A stretch of DNA of 64,000 bases from Flavobacterium resistens (GTDB lineage Bacteria > Bacteroidota > Bacteroidia > Flavobacteriales > Flavobacteriaceae): assembly GCF_900182645.1 (NCBI RefSeq), contig NZ_FXTA01000004.1:1-64000 (forward strand), written 5' to 3'. Every line of letters begins with the position of its first letter. The first letter of the stretch is position 1. The position numbers and the translations under genes are program-made. Below the pieces are notes generated by a model, which made no database searches, had not been told where the DNA came from, and saw nothing but the letters and a program-made list of their open reading frames with translations. This document shows, piece after piece, positions 9,919-18,635 of the stretch.

Positions 9919-10662
9919 ATGAAAAGAAAAGAGTTTTTAAGAGGTTTGGGTTTAATCGGAATTTCATCTTTGGCAATTCCTATTATAAACTCATGCAGTA
10001 AAGATGATGTCTCTGATTCTTCATCTGATTCAGGTTCTTCTTCTGGTTCAGGATCATCTTCTGGCGATTGTTCTGTTAGTCCTTCAGAAACAGCCGGACC
10101 TTTTCCGACAATTACGCCATCATCTTTAGTAAAATCAAATATTGTAATGGATAGAACCGGTGTTGGTTTTACTATTAAAATTACAATCAAGAACACTAAA
10201 GCAAATTGTGCCGCTTTAAAAGATGCTATTGTAGACATTTGGCATTGCGACAAAGACGGATATTATTCTGAATATGGCGGAACCTCAATGCAATCGGTAA
10301 ATTACACTTCGGTGCATTTTTTAAGAGGAAGGCAAACTACAGACGAAAATGGCTTGGTCACTTTTACTTCAATTTTTCCAGGTTGGTATTCTGGCCGCGC
10401 AACTCATATTCATGTTCATATTTACAATTCAAGCGGAACATCGTTATTGGTTACACAAATTGCTTTTCCCGAAGGATCAAACAGTGCAGTCGCGCTAGTC
10501 AACGTATCAACACAAAATGGTTACACAAAAGGTTTGAGTGGTTATACTAATAATGCCTCTGATAACGTTTTCTTTGATTCAGTGGCAAACGAAATGTCAA
10601 CTGTAACCGGAAGCGTAAGCGATGGTTTTGTTTTAACGCATACAATTAATGTAGCGTCCTAG
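9919..10662 (+). CDS. Exported intradiol ring-cleavage dioxygenase-like lipoprotein
   Basis: 247 residues with an N-terminal export signal 'KRKEFLRGLGLIGISSLAIP' ending at a lipobox-like 'IINSC' (Cys near 26). A Ser/Gly/Asp-rich linker follows. The catalytic domain resembles protocatechuate 3,4-dioxygenase subunits: 'DIWHCDKDGYYSEYG' supplies a Tyr ligand, and 'PGWYSGRATHIHVHIY' supplies the second Tyr and two His ligands of non-haem Fe(III). The substrate is unknown; surface-anchored members are common in Bacteroidota and need not act in protocatechuate catabolism, whose other genes are not seen here. The next gene starts 18 bases after the stop, suggesting an operon with the bicupin. Confidence 0.85.
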   Translation: MKRKEFLRGLGLIGISSLAIPIINSCSKDDVSDSSSDSGSSSGSGSSSGDCSVSPSETAGPFPTITPSSLVKSNIVMDRTGVGFTIKITIKNTKANCAALKDAIVDIWHCDKDGYYSEYGGTSMQSVNYTSVHFLRGRQTTDENGLVTFTSIFPGWYSGRATHIHVHIYNSSGTSLLVTQIAFPEGSNSAVALVNVSTQNGYTKGLSGYTNNASDNVFFDSVANEMSTVTGSVSDGFVLTHTINVAS

Positions 10663-10680
10663 TTTTAAAATTAAGTTATA

Positions 10681-11376
10681 ATGATAGTTCAAATACCAGC
10701 TCAAATTTATAAGTCAGATTTTCGAGGTGCTTTCAATTCTCCGAAACACAACCGTTTTTCAACTTTTAACTTCGAAAATTATCAGGATTTATCCAGAAAC
10801 GGATTCGGATCTTTAAAAATCCTTAACGAAGTGATATTAGCTCCCCAACAACGTATCACCCGATTTGTTAGTTCAAATACGAATGTTATTATTCTGCCAC
10901 TATTCGGCGGAATTGAATATAAGGATAATATCGGTAATGAGGAGTTTCTACGTGTCGATCAAATTAGAGTTTTAGCCGCAGACGATGATTTGGAAATAGA
11001 AATATTTAATCCTTATAAAGAAGAGAATGTTAGTTACCTCGAAATTGATTTTCAGATGGGAAGACAATATTTTAAAAATTATTTTCAGCAATATAAGATA
11101 GATTTGAATGCTCATAATAAATTGAATAATTTATTCGAAATTGAAAGAGCAATTGGTTTTATTGGTGTTTATGATGGAAGAAAAGAAGGTTTTTTTGCTT
11201 TAAGAAATGCTGAAAATGGTGTTTTTGTTTTCGTTATTCACGGCGCTTTCGAAATTGAAAATCGACTTTTAGAAGCAAAAGACGGTCTAGGAATTAAAAA
11301 AGTTGGAACTATTGAATGGGAAGCATTATCTGAAAATGCTGTTTTATTAGTCATGGAAGTTCCTTTAGATAAGTAA
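10681..11376 (+). CDS. Pirin-like bicupin protein
   Basis: 231 residues with two cupin-like halves. The first contains 'GSLKILNEVILAPQQRITRF..., LPLFGGIEYKDN' and the second 'GVFVFVIHGAFEIENRLLEAKDGLGIKKVGTIEWEAL', which follow the pirin/YhaK pattern. The metal-binding His pairs of canonical pirins (HPH) are not seen, so the first cupin may have lost metal. Known pirins act as quercetin dioxygenases or redox-sensing cofactors; no specific function can be given here. It probably shares a transcript with the dioxygenase upstream and the unknown gene downstream (9 bases apart). Confidence 0.65.
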   Translation: MIVQIPAQIYKSDFRGAFNSPKHNRFSTFNFENYQDLSRNGFGSLKILNEVILAPQQRITRFVSSNTNVIILPLFGGIEYKDNIGNEEFLRVDQIRVLAADDDLEIEIFNPYKEENVSYLEIDFQMGRQYFKNYFQQYKIDLNAHNKLNNLFEIERAIGFIGVYDGRKEGFFALRNAENGVFVFVIHGAFEIENRLLEAKDGLGIKKVGTIEWEALSENAVLLVMEVPLDK

Positions 11377-11385
11377 ATTTAGAAA

Positions 11386-11889
11386 ATGGAAATCAAGAAA
11401 ATTAAACTCGCTTATCGAATTGTTATTGATTCTTCTTCAACTTTTCTTTGGGACAAGTATGTTTTTGAAGACACTTTCAAAGAATATCAAATGCAGAGTC
11501 AGCAGTTTAATTCTGAAACAAATCCAAAAAACACTTTTCGTGAATTATTGGCCGAAAATGAAAAGGCAGAGAAATTGCATTTTTTAGCCGGAATTGCAGC
11601 AAGTGGCTATGTTGAACAATTGAAAGGCAATTTTCATCGTGTTACAGATGTTCTCGGAAATACATATTTTCCATTTATCAATTATCAGTTGGATATTATC
11701 AATACAGATATTGCAGATTCATCAAAACATAAAATCGGAATTACTTTTTATTCGCCTTTATTAACTTATTTCGGAATTGTCGAAGGAAATTATCTGGTTT
11801 CTAAAAATATAGAAAAAGCTAACGAATTCGAAACCATCATGTTTCGTGTTCAAAAGAATTTATCGATCTGTTTGCTCCAAAATAAATAG
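11386..11889 (+). CDS. Hypothetical protein
   Basis: 167 residues, soluble, with no signal peptide and no domain I recognise. The sequence is mixed alpha/beta, with a Glu/Lys-rich central stretch (~50-70). A beta-rich C-terminal half ('FPFINYQLDIINTD', 'KIGITFYSPLLTYFGIVEGNYLVS') could be a START-like or lipocalin-like fold, which is a guess. It starts 9 bases after the bicupin gene and is followed by a strong hairpin terminator, so it is the last gene of that unit. Confidence 0.7.
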   Translation: MEIKKIKLAYRIVIDSSSTFLWDKYVFEDTFKEYQMQSQQFNSETNPKNTFRELLAENEKAEKLHFLAGIAASGYVEQLKGNFHRVTDVLGNTYFPFINYQLDIINTDIADSSKHKIGITFYSPLLTYFGIVEGNYLVSKNIEKANEFETIMFRVQKNLSICLLQNK

Positions 11890-11928
11890 TAAGCATAAAA
11901 AAACAGAAATTATTCGTTTCATTTTTTG

Positions 11929-11965
11929 CCTTTTCTGTCAGTCTGTAGACAGGAAAGGTTTTTTT
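11929..11965 (+). terminator. Rho-independent terminator after 11386-11889
   Basis: CCTTTTCTGTC / GACAGGAAAGG form an 11-bp stem with one G-T pair and an 8-base loop, followed by seven T. Confidence 0.85.
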
Positions 11966-12106
11966 ATATAAAAGAAGATGTAAAATTTGCATTTAAAATT
12001 GTGTTTAATATTTAATAAACCAATTTATTTGTGAAATTATAACGTTTTCGTTCTTTTAATTATCGATTTTTTAGTATATCCGAATTTATTAGTACTCCAA
12101 AAGTTC

Positions 12107-12114
12107 TATATTTG
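12107..12114 (+). promoter_or_regulatory. -7 element of pgk promoter (TATATTTG)
   Basis: Exact TAnnTTTG match ending 33 bases before the pgk ATG. No clear TTG -33 element is seen at the usual distance, only AT-rich DNA. Confidence 0.6.
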
Positions 12115-12147
12115 TTGTTCTTTCAAAAAAATTAAAAAACTAGTCAA

Positions 12148-13335
12148 ATGAAAACTTTAAACGATTTCGATTTTAAAAATAAAAAAGCAATTATCCGTGT
12201 TGATTTTAATGTTCCTTTAGATGAAAATTTCAATGTAACTGATGCAACACGTATTGAAGCTGCGAAACCTACAATTGACGCTATTTTAGCGCAAGGCGGA
12301 AGTGTGATTTTAATGTCGCATTTAGGAAGACCAAAAGGTGCTGAAGAAAAATATTCATTAAAACATATTTTAAAAACAGCTTCTGAAATTTTAGGAGTTC
12401 AAGTAAAATTTGCTGAAAACTGTGTTGGAGAACCAGCTCAAACTGCTGCAAAAGATTTAAAACCAGGAGAAGTTCTTTTATTAGAAAATTTACGTTTCCA
12501 CGCTGAAGAAGAAGCTGGAGATGTTGCTTTCGCAAAAGAATTGGCTTCACTTGGAGATATTTATGTAAACGACGCTTTCGGAACTGCACACAGAGCACAC
12601 GCTTCGACTACAATTATTGCTCAGTTTTTCCCAACTGAAAAATGTTTCGGAACATTATTGGCTAAAGAAATTGACAGTTTAAATAAAGTATTGAAAAACA
12701 GCGAAAAACCTGTAACAGCTGTTCTTGGAGGTTCTAAAGTATCTTCAAAAATTACAGTTATCGAAAATATTTTAGATAAAGTGGATCACATGATCATTGG
12801 TGGAGGTATGACTTTTACTTTCGTTAAAGCTCAAGGTGGAAAAATCGGTGAGTCAATCTGCGAAGATGACAAACAAGATTTAGCTCTTGAAATTTTAAGA
12901 TTAGCTAAAGAAAAAGGTGTTCAGGTTCATATTCCAGTTGATGTTGTTGCTGCAGATGATTTCTCAAACACTGCAAACACTCAGGTTGTTGATGTAACAG
13001 CAATTCCTGACGGATGGCAAGGTCTTGATGCAGGTCCAAAATCTTTAGAGAACTTCAAAAAAGTAATTTTAGAGTCTAAAACTATTTTGTGGAATGGTCC
13101 TTTAGGAGTTTTTGAAATGGAAACTTTCTCAAAAGGAACAATCGCTTTAGGTGACTATATCGCTGAAGCTACAGAAAACGGAGCGTTTTCATTAGTAGGA
13201 GGTGGAGATTCTGTTGCTGCTGTAAAACAATTCGGTTTTGAAGATAAAATGAGTTACGTTTCAACAGGTGGTGGAGCTATGTTAGAGATGCTTGAGGGCA
13301 AAGTTTTACCTGGAATTGCAGCAATTTTAGAATAA
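12148..13335 (+). CDS. pgk: Phosphoglycerate kinase
   Basis: 395 residues, the full length of the family. It transfers phosphate between 1,3-bisphosphoglycerate and ADP in glycolysis/gluconeogenesis, in the cytosol. Visible signatures are '[22 protein letters not shown]' (substrate basic patch), 'SHLGRPKG', '[12 protein letters not shown]', '[14 protein letters not shown]' and the nucleotide/hinge motifs 'GGSKVSSKI', '[10 protein letters not shown]' and 'GGGDSVAAV'. It has its own promoter and stands alone between a terminator upstream and an independent promoter downstream. Confidence 0.98.
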   Translation: MKTLNDFDFKNKKAIIRVDFNVPLDENFNVTDATRIEAAKPTIDAILAQGGSVILMSHLGRPKGAEEKYSLKHILKTASEILGVQVKFAENCVGEPAQTAAKDLKPGEVLLLENLRFHAEEEAGDVAFAKELASLGDIYVNDAFGTAHRAHASTTIIAQFFPTEKCFGTLLAKEIDSLNKVLKNSEKPVTAVLGGSKVSSKITVIENILDKVDHMIIGGGMTFTFVKAQGGKIGESICEDDKQDLALEILRLAKEKGVQVHIPVDVVAADDFSNTANTQVVDVTAIPDGWQGLDAGPKSLENFKKVILESKTILWNGPLGVFEMETFSKGTIALGDYIAEATENGAFSLVGGGDSVAAVKQFGFEDKMSYVSTGGGAMLEMLEGKVLPGIAAILE

Positions 13336-13383
13336 AATATCACAATTAACATTTTTTTGCGTATTTTTAAACACTAAACTTTT

Positions 13384-13391
13384 TAGTTTTG
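13384..13391 (+). promoter_or_regulatory. -7 element (TAGTTTTG) upstream of lytic transglycosylase gene
   Basis: TAnnTTTG match. It overlaps a TTG codon that would extend the downstream frame; a start inside its own -7 element is implausible, which supports the ATG at 13446. A TTTG at 13356-13359 is a possible but over-distant -33 element. Confidence 0.55.
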
Positions 13392-13445
13392 CAAAAATAC
13401 GTCTCTTATAATTTATTGATTTATAAGATTTTAAAAAAATGTTAT

Positions 13446-15272
13446 ATGATTGTACGGAAAATATCTTTAATAGTCGGAGTTCTATGTTCAATGTCAATGT
13501 TTGCACAGCAATCTGCATCATCAGAAGTAGAAGTAAAGCCAGAAGTAAAATTATCGTATCTCGATTCGGTTAAAAGCACATTCAAAAAAAATGACGTGGC
13601 TGCAAAAGCAGACAGTCTTTGGATGAAAGAATTAACAAGTCTTGATATATATGATGATCTATCAAAAGATATTCAAACCATTAATTCAGACGTAACGGTT
13701 GATCAGGAATTGCCAACGGAACTGCTAAAACAGCGTTTGCAGGCAATGAACGAAAAATCTCCGTTTAATATAGAATACAATCAAGGTTTAGAAAACTTAA
13801 TAAAGTCATTTCTTAAGAATCGTAAAAAATCGTTTTCTCGATTAATGGCTTTATCAGAATATTACTTTCCAATTTTTGAGGAATCGTTCGCAAAGAACAA
13901 TGTTCCTTTAGAAATTAAATATTTAGCCGTTGTAGAATCTGCTTTAAATCCTAAAGCAGTTTCTAAAATGGGCGCCACAGGACTTTGGCAGTTCATGTAC
14001 GGAACAGGAAAACAATACGCTTTAAAAATCGATTCTTATGTTGATGAGCGTAGCGACCCAATGAAATCTACAGCTGCAGCAAGCGATTATTTTACCAAAA
14101 TGTTTGAGGTTTTTAATGACTGGGAACTTGTTTTAGCATCTTATAATTCAGGACCTGGAAATGTAACTAAAGCCATTCGTCGTTCTGGCGGACAAACAAA
14201 ATACTGGGATATTCGCAGTAATCTTCCAAAAGAAACGCAAGGTTATGTTCCGGCATTTTATGCAACAATGTATCTTTTTGAATATCATAAAGAACACGGA
14301 ATTAATCCGGAAAGAGCTGTAGTTAAAAACTTCGAAACAGATACGCTGAACATCAAAAAAGAAATGACTTTCAAACAAATCGCCGATTTGCTTGATATGC
14401 CTCAATCTCAAATTCAGCTTTTAAATCCTTCTTATAAATTAAACGTTGTGCCTTTTTATCAAGGTGAGCAACATTGCCTTCGTCTTCCGAAAGATAAAAT
14501 TGCGACTTTTGTTTCTAACGAAAAGCAAATTTATGCCTATGTTGATTATATGTCAACGGTACGCACAATACCTGCAAAACTGGCCTTGAAAGTGGCGCCG
14601 AAAGTTAAATTGCAACCTCAGAAAACAAATTCGGATTTCCAATTTTATGAAGTTCAAAAAGGAGATAATTTAGGAGCAATCGCTGAAAAATATGACGTAA
14701 ATCTTGCCGATTTAAAGAAATGGAATAACTTAAAATCAAATAACGTTGCTTTAGGAAGAACGTTGAAAATCAAATCGGATGTTGATACATCTAAAATTTC
14801 AAAAGATGTAAAAGCAATTCCTGCGATAGAGAAAAAGTCTGAAGAAGCAATTGCAACTGCTGATGATAAGGAAAAAGTAGCTACACCACAGGAATATGTT
14901 GTAGCGGCTGGAGATAATTTAGGAAGCATTGCAAAAAAATTCGGTACGACTATTGCGGAGTTAAAAGAACTTAATGGTCTTACTTCAAATAATATTGGTT
15001 TAGGAAAAACTTTAGTGATTTCTAAAGAAGTTCCTGCAATTGAAGAAACTGCAAATGTAAATACTGCTATCGCGTCGAATGTTTCTATTGAATCGTTCAA
15101 GAAAGGTGCAGCATCGAAAAAAATCAGTGAAGATTATTACGTTAAAAAAGGAGATTCTTTATACAGTATTTCAAAAAAATATCCTGGAGTTACGATTTCA
15201 GATATTAAAAAATGGAATGGTATAAAAGATGGAGATATTAAACCCGGAATGAAACTTAAAATAAACGGATAA
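13446..15272 (+). CDS. Membrane-bound lytic murein transglycosylase, MltD-like, three LysM domains
   Basis: 608 residues from the ATG at 13446, which begins the signal peptide 'MIVRKISLIVGVLCSMSMFAQQ'. It cleaves the MurNAc-GlcNAc bond of peptidoglycan in the periplasm. The SLT (goose-lysozyme-like) domain at ~140-290 has 'KYLAVVESALNPKAVSKMGATGLWQFM' with catalytic Glu164 and 'LASYNSGPGNV'. Three LysM repeats follow in the C-terminal half, starting 'YEVQKGDNLGAIA', 'YVVAAGDNLGSIA' and 'YYVKKGDSLYSIS'. These bind glycan chains. The next gene begins 44 bases downstream but has its own TAnnTTTG box. Confidence 0.93.
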   Translation: MIVRKISLIVGVLCSMSMFAQQSASSEVEVKPEVKLSYLDSVKSTFKKNDVAAKADSLWMKELTSLDIYDDLSKDIQTINSDVTVDQELPTELLKQRLQAMNEKSPFNIEYNQGLENLIKSFLKNRKKSFSRLMALSEYYFPIFEESFAKNNVPLEIKYLAVVESALNPKAVSKMGATGLWQFMYGTGKQYALKIDSYVDERSDPMKSTAAASDYFTKMFEVFNDWELVLASYNSGPGNVTKAIRRSGGQTKYWDIRSNLPKETQGYVPAFYATMYLFEYHKEHGINPERAVVKNFETDTLNIKKEMTFKQIADLLDMPQSQIQLLNPSYKLNVVPFYQGEQHCLRLPKDKIATFVSNEKQIYAYVDYMSTVRTIPAKLALKVAPKVKLQPQKTNSDFQFYEVQKGDNLGAIAEKYDVNLADLKKWNNLKSNNVALGRTLKIKSDVDTSKISKDVKAIPAIEKKSEEAIATADDKEKVATPQEYVVAAGDNLGSIAKKFGTTIAELKELNGLTSNNIGLGKTLVISKEVPAIEETANVNTAIASNVSIESFKKGAASKKISEDYYVKKGDSLYSISKKYPGVTISDIKKWNGIKDGDIKPGMKLKING

Positions 15273-15284
15273 TAAAAAAACATC

Positions 15285-15292
15285 TAAATTTG
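15285..15292 (+). promoter_or_regulatory. -7 element (TAAATTTG) upstream of DUF4837 gene
   Basis: TAnnTTTG match ending 24 bases before the ATG at 15317. Confidence 0.5.
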
Positions 15293-15316
15293 GGTTTTAT
15301 TTCATAAATTAAAAAA

Positions 15317-16282
15317 ATGAATAAAACCCTTTTTTTATTTCTATTAGTGCCGTTTTTACTGATTTCATGTCTTAAAAACGATAAACAATCCCAACCTGTA
15401 TCAGGTAAAACGAACACAATTTCGGTTATCATAGATGATCAGTTGTGGTATGGAGAGGTTGGCGACACCATCAGAAATAAATTTGCTTCACCTGTTTGGG
15501 GCCTGACTCAGGAAGAACCTCTTTTCACAATCAATCAATATCCTGCACGCTTACTCGAAGGCTTTGTTACAGATAGCAGAAGCATAATTGTTGTTAAAAA
15601 AGCGACAACCGACAAGTTCGAAATCATTCGAAGCAAAAAACTCCCACACAATACTTTTCGCATTTACGGAAAATCAGTAGATGATATTATTTGCAGCATT
15701 GAACTGAATTCAGCTCAAATGATAAAAATTATTCGTGATGCTGAAATTGAAAAAATTCAACAAGATAATAGCAAATCATTACTAAATCAGGCGATTATCA
15801 AAAATAAATTCCATGCTACGCTTGAAATTCCTGTTGGTTATGAATATATGCTTCATAAGAAGAATTTCATTTGGCTCAAGAATAATATTATAAGCGGTAA
15901 TACAAGTTTGCTTGTTTATCAGGTTCCGCTTCGATCCTTTAAAAAATCAAATATAGTTGGTGATATTATAAAAATGCGAGATTCTGTCGGTGCATACATA
16001 AAGGGTAGAGAACCAAATACCCGAATGATTACCGGTGAAGCTTATGCGCCTTATTTTACATCAACACTTTTGGACGGAAAAAAAGCATACGAAACGAAAG
16101 GCAGTTGGGAAATGAGAAATGATTTTATGGCCGGACCTTTCATAAACTACGCGATTATTGATGAAAAATATAATCGAATTTTAGTAATTGAAGGTTTTTG
16201 TTATTCACCTTCCAATCAGGAGCGTGATTTAATGCTGGACTTAGAAGCGATTATAAAATCCGTTAAGATTGATAAAAAATAA
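15317..16282 (+). CDS. DUF4837 family lipoprotein
   Basis: 321 residues. The N-terminus is a lipoprotein signal 'MNKTLFLFLLVPFLLISC' with lipobox Cys18. The body ('VIIDDQLWYGEVGDTIRNKFASPVWGLTQEEPLFTI', 'LLEGFVTDSRSIIVV', 'ETKGSWEMRNDFMAGPFINYAIID') matches the Bacteroidota family DUF4837, of unknown function. Family members are often beside a murein transglycosylase gene, as here, so a cell-envelope role is a reasonable inference but nothing more. Confidence 0.82.
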   Translation: MNKTLFLFLLVPFLLISCLKNDKQSQPVSGKTNTISVIIDDQLWYGEVGDTIRNKFASPVWGLTQEEPLFTINQYPARLLEGFVTDSRSIIVVKKATTDKFEIIRSKKLPHNTFRIYGKSVDDIICSIELNSAQMIKIIRDAEIEKIQQDNSKSLLNQAIIKNKFHATLEIPVGYEYMLHKKNFIWLKNNIISGNTSLLVYQVPLRSFKKSNIVGDIIKMRDSVGAYIKGREPNTRMITGEAYAPYFTSTLLDGKKAYETKGSWEMRNDFMAGPFINYAIIDEKYNRILVIEGFCYSPSNQERDLMLDLEAIIKSVKIDKK

Positions 16283-16287
16283 GTTTT

Positions 16288-16427
16288 GTTTCAAGTTTCG
16301 GGTTTCAAGTTCTGCTTGCACTGTCAGGCTGAGCGAAGTCGAAGCCATTTGCGTTGCGCTCTTCGACTTCGCTCAGGGTGACAAATACGTAAGTTTCAAA
16401 TTATGTGTAGAACCTGAAACTTGAAAC
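16288..16427. repeat. Nested inverted repeats: outer GTTTCAAG-type palindrome holding a REP-like element
   Basis: Outer arms GTTTCAAGTTTCGGG (16288-16302) and CCTGAAACTTGAAAC (16413-16427) pair with one mismatch. Inside lies a GC-richer inverted repeat with 23-bp arms at 16322-16344 (TGTCAGGCTGAGCGAAGTC...) and 16361-16383 (CTTCGACTTCGCTCAGG...), with two mismatches. The inner element has relatives at 56501-56567 and 58041-58063. Confidence 0.85.
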
Positions 16428-16450
16428 TAAATGTTTTTTCATTAAATTTG
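16421..16450 (+). promoter_or_regulatory. Promoter of DUF1579 gene (TTG-N19-TAAATTTG)
   Basis: TTG at 16421-16423, 19-base spacer, TAAATTTG at 16443-16450: a full Bacteroidota promoter match. The TTG belongs to the right arm of the outer inverted repeat, so the repeat contributes the -33 element. A GTTTG-TAA-CAAAC palindrome (16450-16462) follows at the expected transcription start. Confidence 0.7.
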
Positions 16451-16478
16451 TTTGTAACAAACATAAAAACAAATACTT

Positions 16479-17126
16479 ATGAAAAATGTAGCCGGAATAT
16501 TAGTAATATTGATATTGAGTTTTATTTCTTGCAAAAAAGAAGTAAAAACAGAAACAGTAACAACAAAGGATTCAGACAGTATTAAAACCGAAGAACCAAT
16601 TGCTGAAGTTGAAGCACCTGTTGATTCTGCAACGCAGGTAAAAGCATGGCAGGCCTATGCAACGCCCGGAGAACCTCATAAATTAATGATGGAGGAAGTT
16701 GGGACTTGGACTTGTGATATGACTTTTTGGTATGAACCAAATGGAAAACCGGAAAAAGCAACTTCAATAGCAACCGTAAAAATGCTTTTCGGTGGGCGTT
16801 ATCAAGAAACTGATTATAAAGGTACTATTATGGGAGCTCCCTTTGAAGGAAAAGGAACGTTGGCATATAATAATGCCACTAAAGAATTTACGAATACTTT
16901 TATTGACAATATGGGAACCGGAATGATGGTGGCCTATGGTAAATATGACGAAAGCACAAAAACAATCGAATTAAAAGGAGAAACTGTAGATCCAGTAAAG
17001 GGGAAAAAGACTCCTTATCGTGAAGTTTATACTATTGTTGATCCGACAACTAGAAAATTCGAAATGTATGATATGAAAAACGGTGCCGAATATAAAAGCA
17101 TGGAAATTATTTCGAAGAAGAAATAA
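16479..17126 (+). CDS. DUF1579 family lipoprotein
   Basis: 215 residues. Lipoprotein signal 'MKNVAGILVILILSFISC', then a charged linker (~20-55). A DUF1579 domain follows: 'MMEEVGTWTCDMTFWYEPNGKPEKATSIATVKMLFGGRY', 'YKGTIMGAPFEGKGTLAYNNATKEFTNTFIDNMGTGMM'. The family is predicted to form a lipocalin-like beta barrel but has no established function. It is a single-gene unit with its own promoter and terminator. Confidence 0.85.
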   Translation: MKNVAGILVILILSFISCKKEVKTETVTTKDSDSIKTEEPIAEVEAPVDSATQVKAWQAYATPGEPHKLMMEEVGTWTCDMTFWYEPNGKPEKATSIATVKMLFGGRYQETDYKGTIMGAPFEGKGTLAYNNATKEFTNTFIDNMGTGMMVAYGKYDESTKTIELKGETVDPVKGKKTPYREVYTIVDPTTRKFEMYDMKNGAEYKSMEIISKKK

Positions 17127-17147
17127 AACGATATTTCCTCATTTAAA

Positions 17148-17187
17148 GAAATTCCAATTACAGTTTGTGATTGGAATTTCTTTTTTT
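17148..17187 (+). terminator. Rho-independent terminator after DUF1579 gene
   Basis: GAAATTCCAATTA and its complement TGATTGGAATTTC form a near-perfect stem around CAGTTTG, followed by seven T. Confidence 0.9.
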
Positions 17188-17226
17188 AAGCTAATTTCGT
17201 CTTTTCGACTACAACAATAATGAATA

Positions 17227-17673
17227 ATGGAATTAAAATGGAAAATAAAGCCTTTTGAGGCATTAACGGTTGACGAACTATATGATTTGCTTAAATTGAG
17301 AAGCGAGATCTTTGTAGTGGAACAAAACTGCGTTTATTTGGACCTTGATGGCAAAGACAAGAAAGGTTTGCATTTAATTGGTGAGTTTGATGGCAAAATT
17401 GTTGCTTATACGCGTTTATTTGATGCCGGAATTAGTTTTGATAATGCATCGATTGGGCGAGTAGTTGTCGATGCCAATTATCGTGATAGAAAATGGGGAC
17501 ATGATTTAATGCGTGAATCAATTGCAGCCATAAAACAAAATTTTGGTAAAGATCAGATTACGATTGGCGCTCAGCTTTATCTTAAAAAGTTTTACGAAAG
17601 CCACGGATTTGTGCAAACCAGCGAAATGTATTTAGAAGATGATATCGAACATATTGAGATGATTCGCGGTTAA
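17227..17673 (+). CDS. ElaA-like GNAT family N-acetyltransferase
   Basis: 148 residues, a complete GNAT fold. 'LYDLLKLRSEIFVVEQNCVYLDLDGKDKKGLHL' is the typical ElaA N-terminus, and 'IGRVVVDANYRDRKWGHDLMRESI' carries the acetyl-CoA pyrophosphate loop. 'AQLYLKKFYESHGFVQTSEMYLEDDIEHIEM' is the C-terminal core. The acceptor substrate of ElaA proteins is unknown. Confidence 0.9.
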   Translation: MELKWKIKPFEALTVDELYDLLKLRSEIFVVEQNCVYLDLDGKDKKGLHLIGEFDGKIVAYTRLFDAGISFDNASIGRVVVDANYRDRKWGHDLMRESIAAIKQNFGKDQITIGAQLYLKKFYESHGFVQTSEMYLEDDIEHIEMIRG

Positions 17674-17675
17674 GA

Positions 17676-17734
17676 ATTTTAGCGCAAAAACACTTAACGC
17701 AACTTTTTTGCATTAAGTGTTTTTGCGCTAAAAT
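17676..17734. terminator. Bidirectional terminator between convergent genes
   Basis: A perfect 22-bp inverted repeat (ATTTTAGCGCAAAAACACTT... and its complement) surrounds a 15-base loop at 17698-17712. It lies between the ElaA-like gene (plus) and the OmpA-domain gene (minus). Confidence 0.85.
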
Positions 17735-17824
17735 GTTTTTGTAATTATCTAAAAAATAATTTAATAACAGTTTTTTTTAAAGTATTACTTTAAGTAAAAT
17801 GAAATTCTTTTTTAATTAAACGAT

Positions 17825-18628
17825 TTAAATCTTCGTAATCAAAAATTCAACTCTACGGTCATATTTATCTCCTCGTCCTAGCGGATATTTATTGCCACAA
17901 CCTTGATAGGTCATCCGATTTTTAGATACTTTTTTAGAGCTTAGATAATTAAAAACCGTTTTGGCGCGGTTCCAGGAAAGTCTTCTTTCTTTGGTGGCTT
18001 TGTCGATTCCGTCCTCGTACAGATCGGGTGTACAGCAAACGTGGCCTCTTATTTCAAATTGAATACTTTTTTGTCGAAGCAATTTTTCAGCAATTTTGTC
18101 CAATTCTTTTTTTGAAGTTGATGTTAATACTGAACTTCCAATGTCGAATAGTATACTTTCTAAGTATATTTTGTCGCCAACTTTTAAATTGTCTTTAAAA
18201 GAAGTATAAATTCCTTTTCCAAAACTGTTTCGTTTTACTACTATCAAATCAACCCGCCGATTTCGGGTGCGGGTTTCATGAAGATTTTCGACAGTATCAG
18301 GTCGGACTACAATACGGCCTTTTCCTTCCAGAATCACAATTTTGCTTTGATTGAATCCTGCAGATGTCAACAGATTCTGAATCGTATTGGCACGATTGTT
18401 CGATAATCTAAAATTATATTCGTCTGTACCGCGATCATCGCAGTATCCGTAGATTTGTATTGACTCGACTTTTGCCGTGTCAATACTTTTAATGAAATTA
18501 GTTACAACTTCGGTTTGTAGAGGAGTTAGATCATATTTGTCAAACTCAAAATAAATGGTTTCAATAGGTTTTTGCTGTGCCGATAAATTGTAAATAATAA
18601 ACAGAAATAGGGCTAAACAAAGTTTCAT
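17825..18628 (-). CDS. Protein with two OmpA-like peptidoglycan-binding domains
   Basis: 267 residues. A signal peptide (MKLCLALFLFIIYNLSAQ) is followed directly by two OmpA C-terminal-type domains. The first starts 'IYFEFDKYDLTPLQ' with 'YGYCDDRGTDEYNFRLSNNRANTI' and 'RNRRVDLIV'. The second starts 'ILFDIGSSVLTSTSKKELD' with 'RGHVCCTPD', 'RRLSWNRAKTVFNYL' and 'KYDRRVEFLI'. There is no beta-barrel or other membrane domain. Such domains bind diaminopimelate in peptidoglycan, so a periplasmic clamp is likely. It begins 7 bases after the S41 protease gene. Confidence 0.88.
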   Translation of the reverse strand: MKLCLALFLFIIYNLSAQQKPIETIYFEFDKYDLTPLQTEVVTNFIKSIDTAKVESIQIYGYCDDRGTDEYNFRLSNNRANTIQNLLTSAGFNQSKIVILEGKGRIVVRPDTVENLHETRTRNRRVDLIVVKRNSFGKGIYTSFKDNLKVGDKIYLESILFDIGSSVLTSTSKKELDKIAEKLLRQKSIQFEIRGHVCCTPDLYEDGIDKATKERRLSWNRAKTVFNYLSSKKVSKNRMTYQGCGNKYPLGRGDKYDRRVEFLITKI

Positions 18629-18635
18629 TTCATTT

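Noticed and set aside
9919..10020. Tat signal peptide on the intradiol dioxygenase
   Set aside because: The motif is KRKEFLRG without a clear RR pair; a lipoprotein signal with Cys near 26 explains the N-terminus, although Tat export is not excluded.
12281..12598. Antisense reading frame (105 codons) inside pgk
   Set aside because: Leu/Lys-rich low-complexity translation with no motif, opposite a highly conserved enzyme gene.
13389..13445. Upstream TTG start for the lytic transglycosylase
   Set aside because: The TTG is part of a -7 promoter element and the extension destroys the signal peptide.
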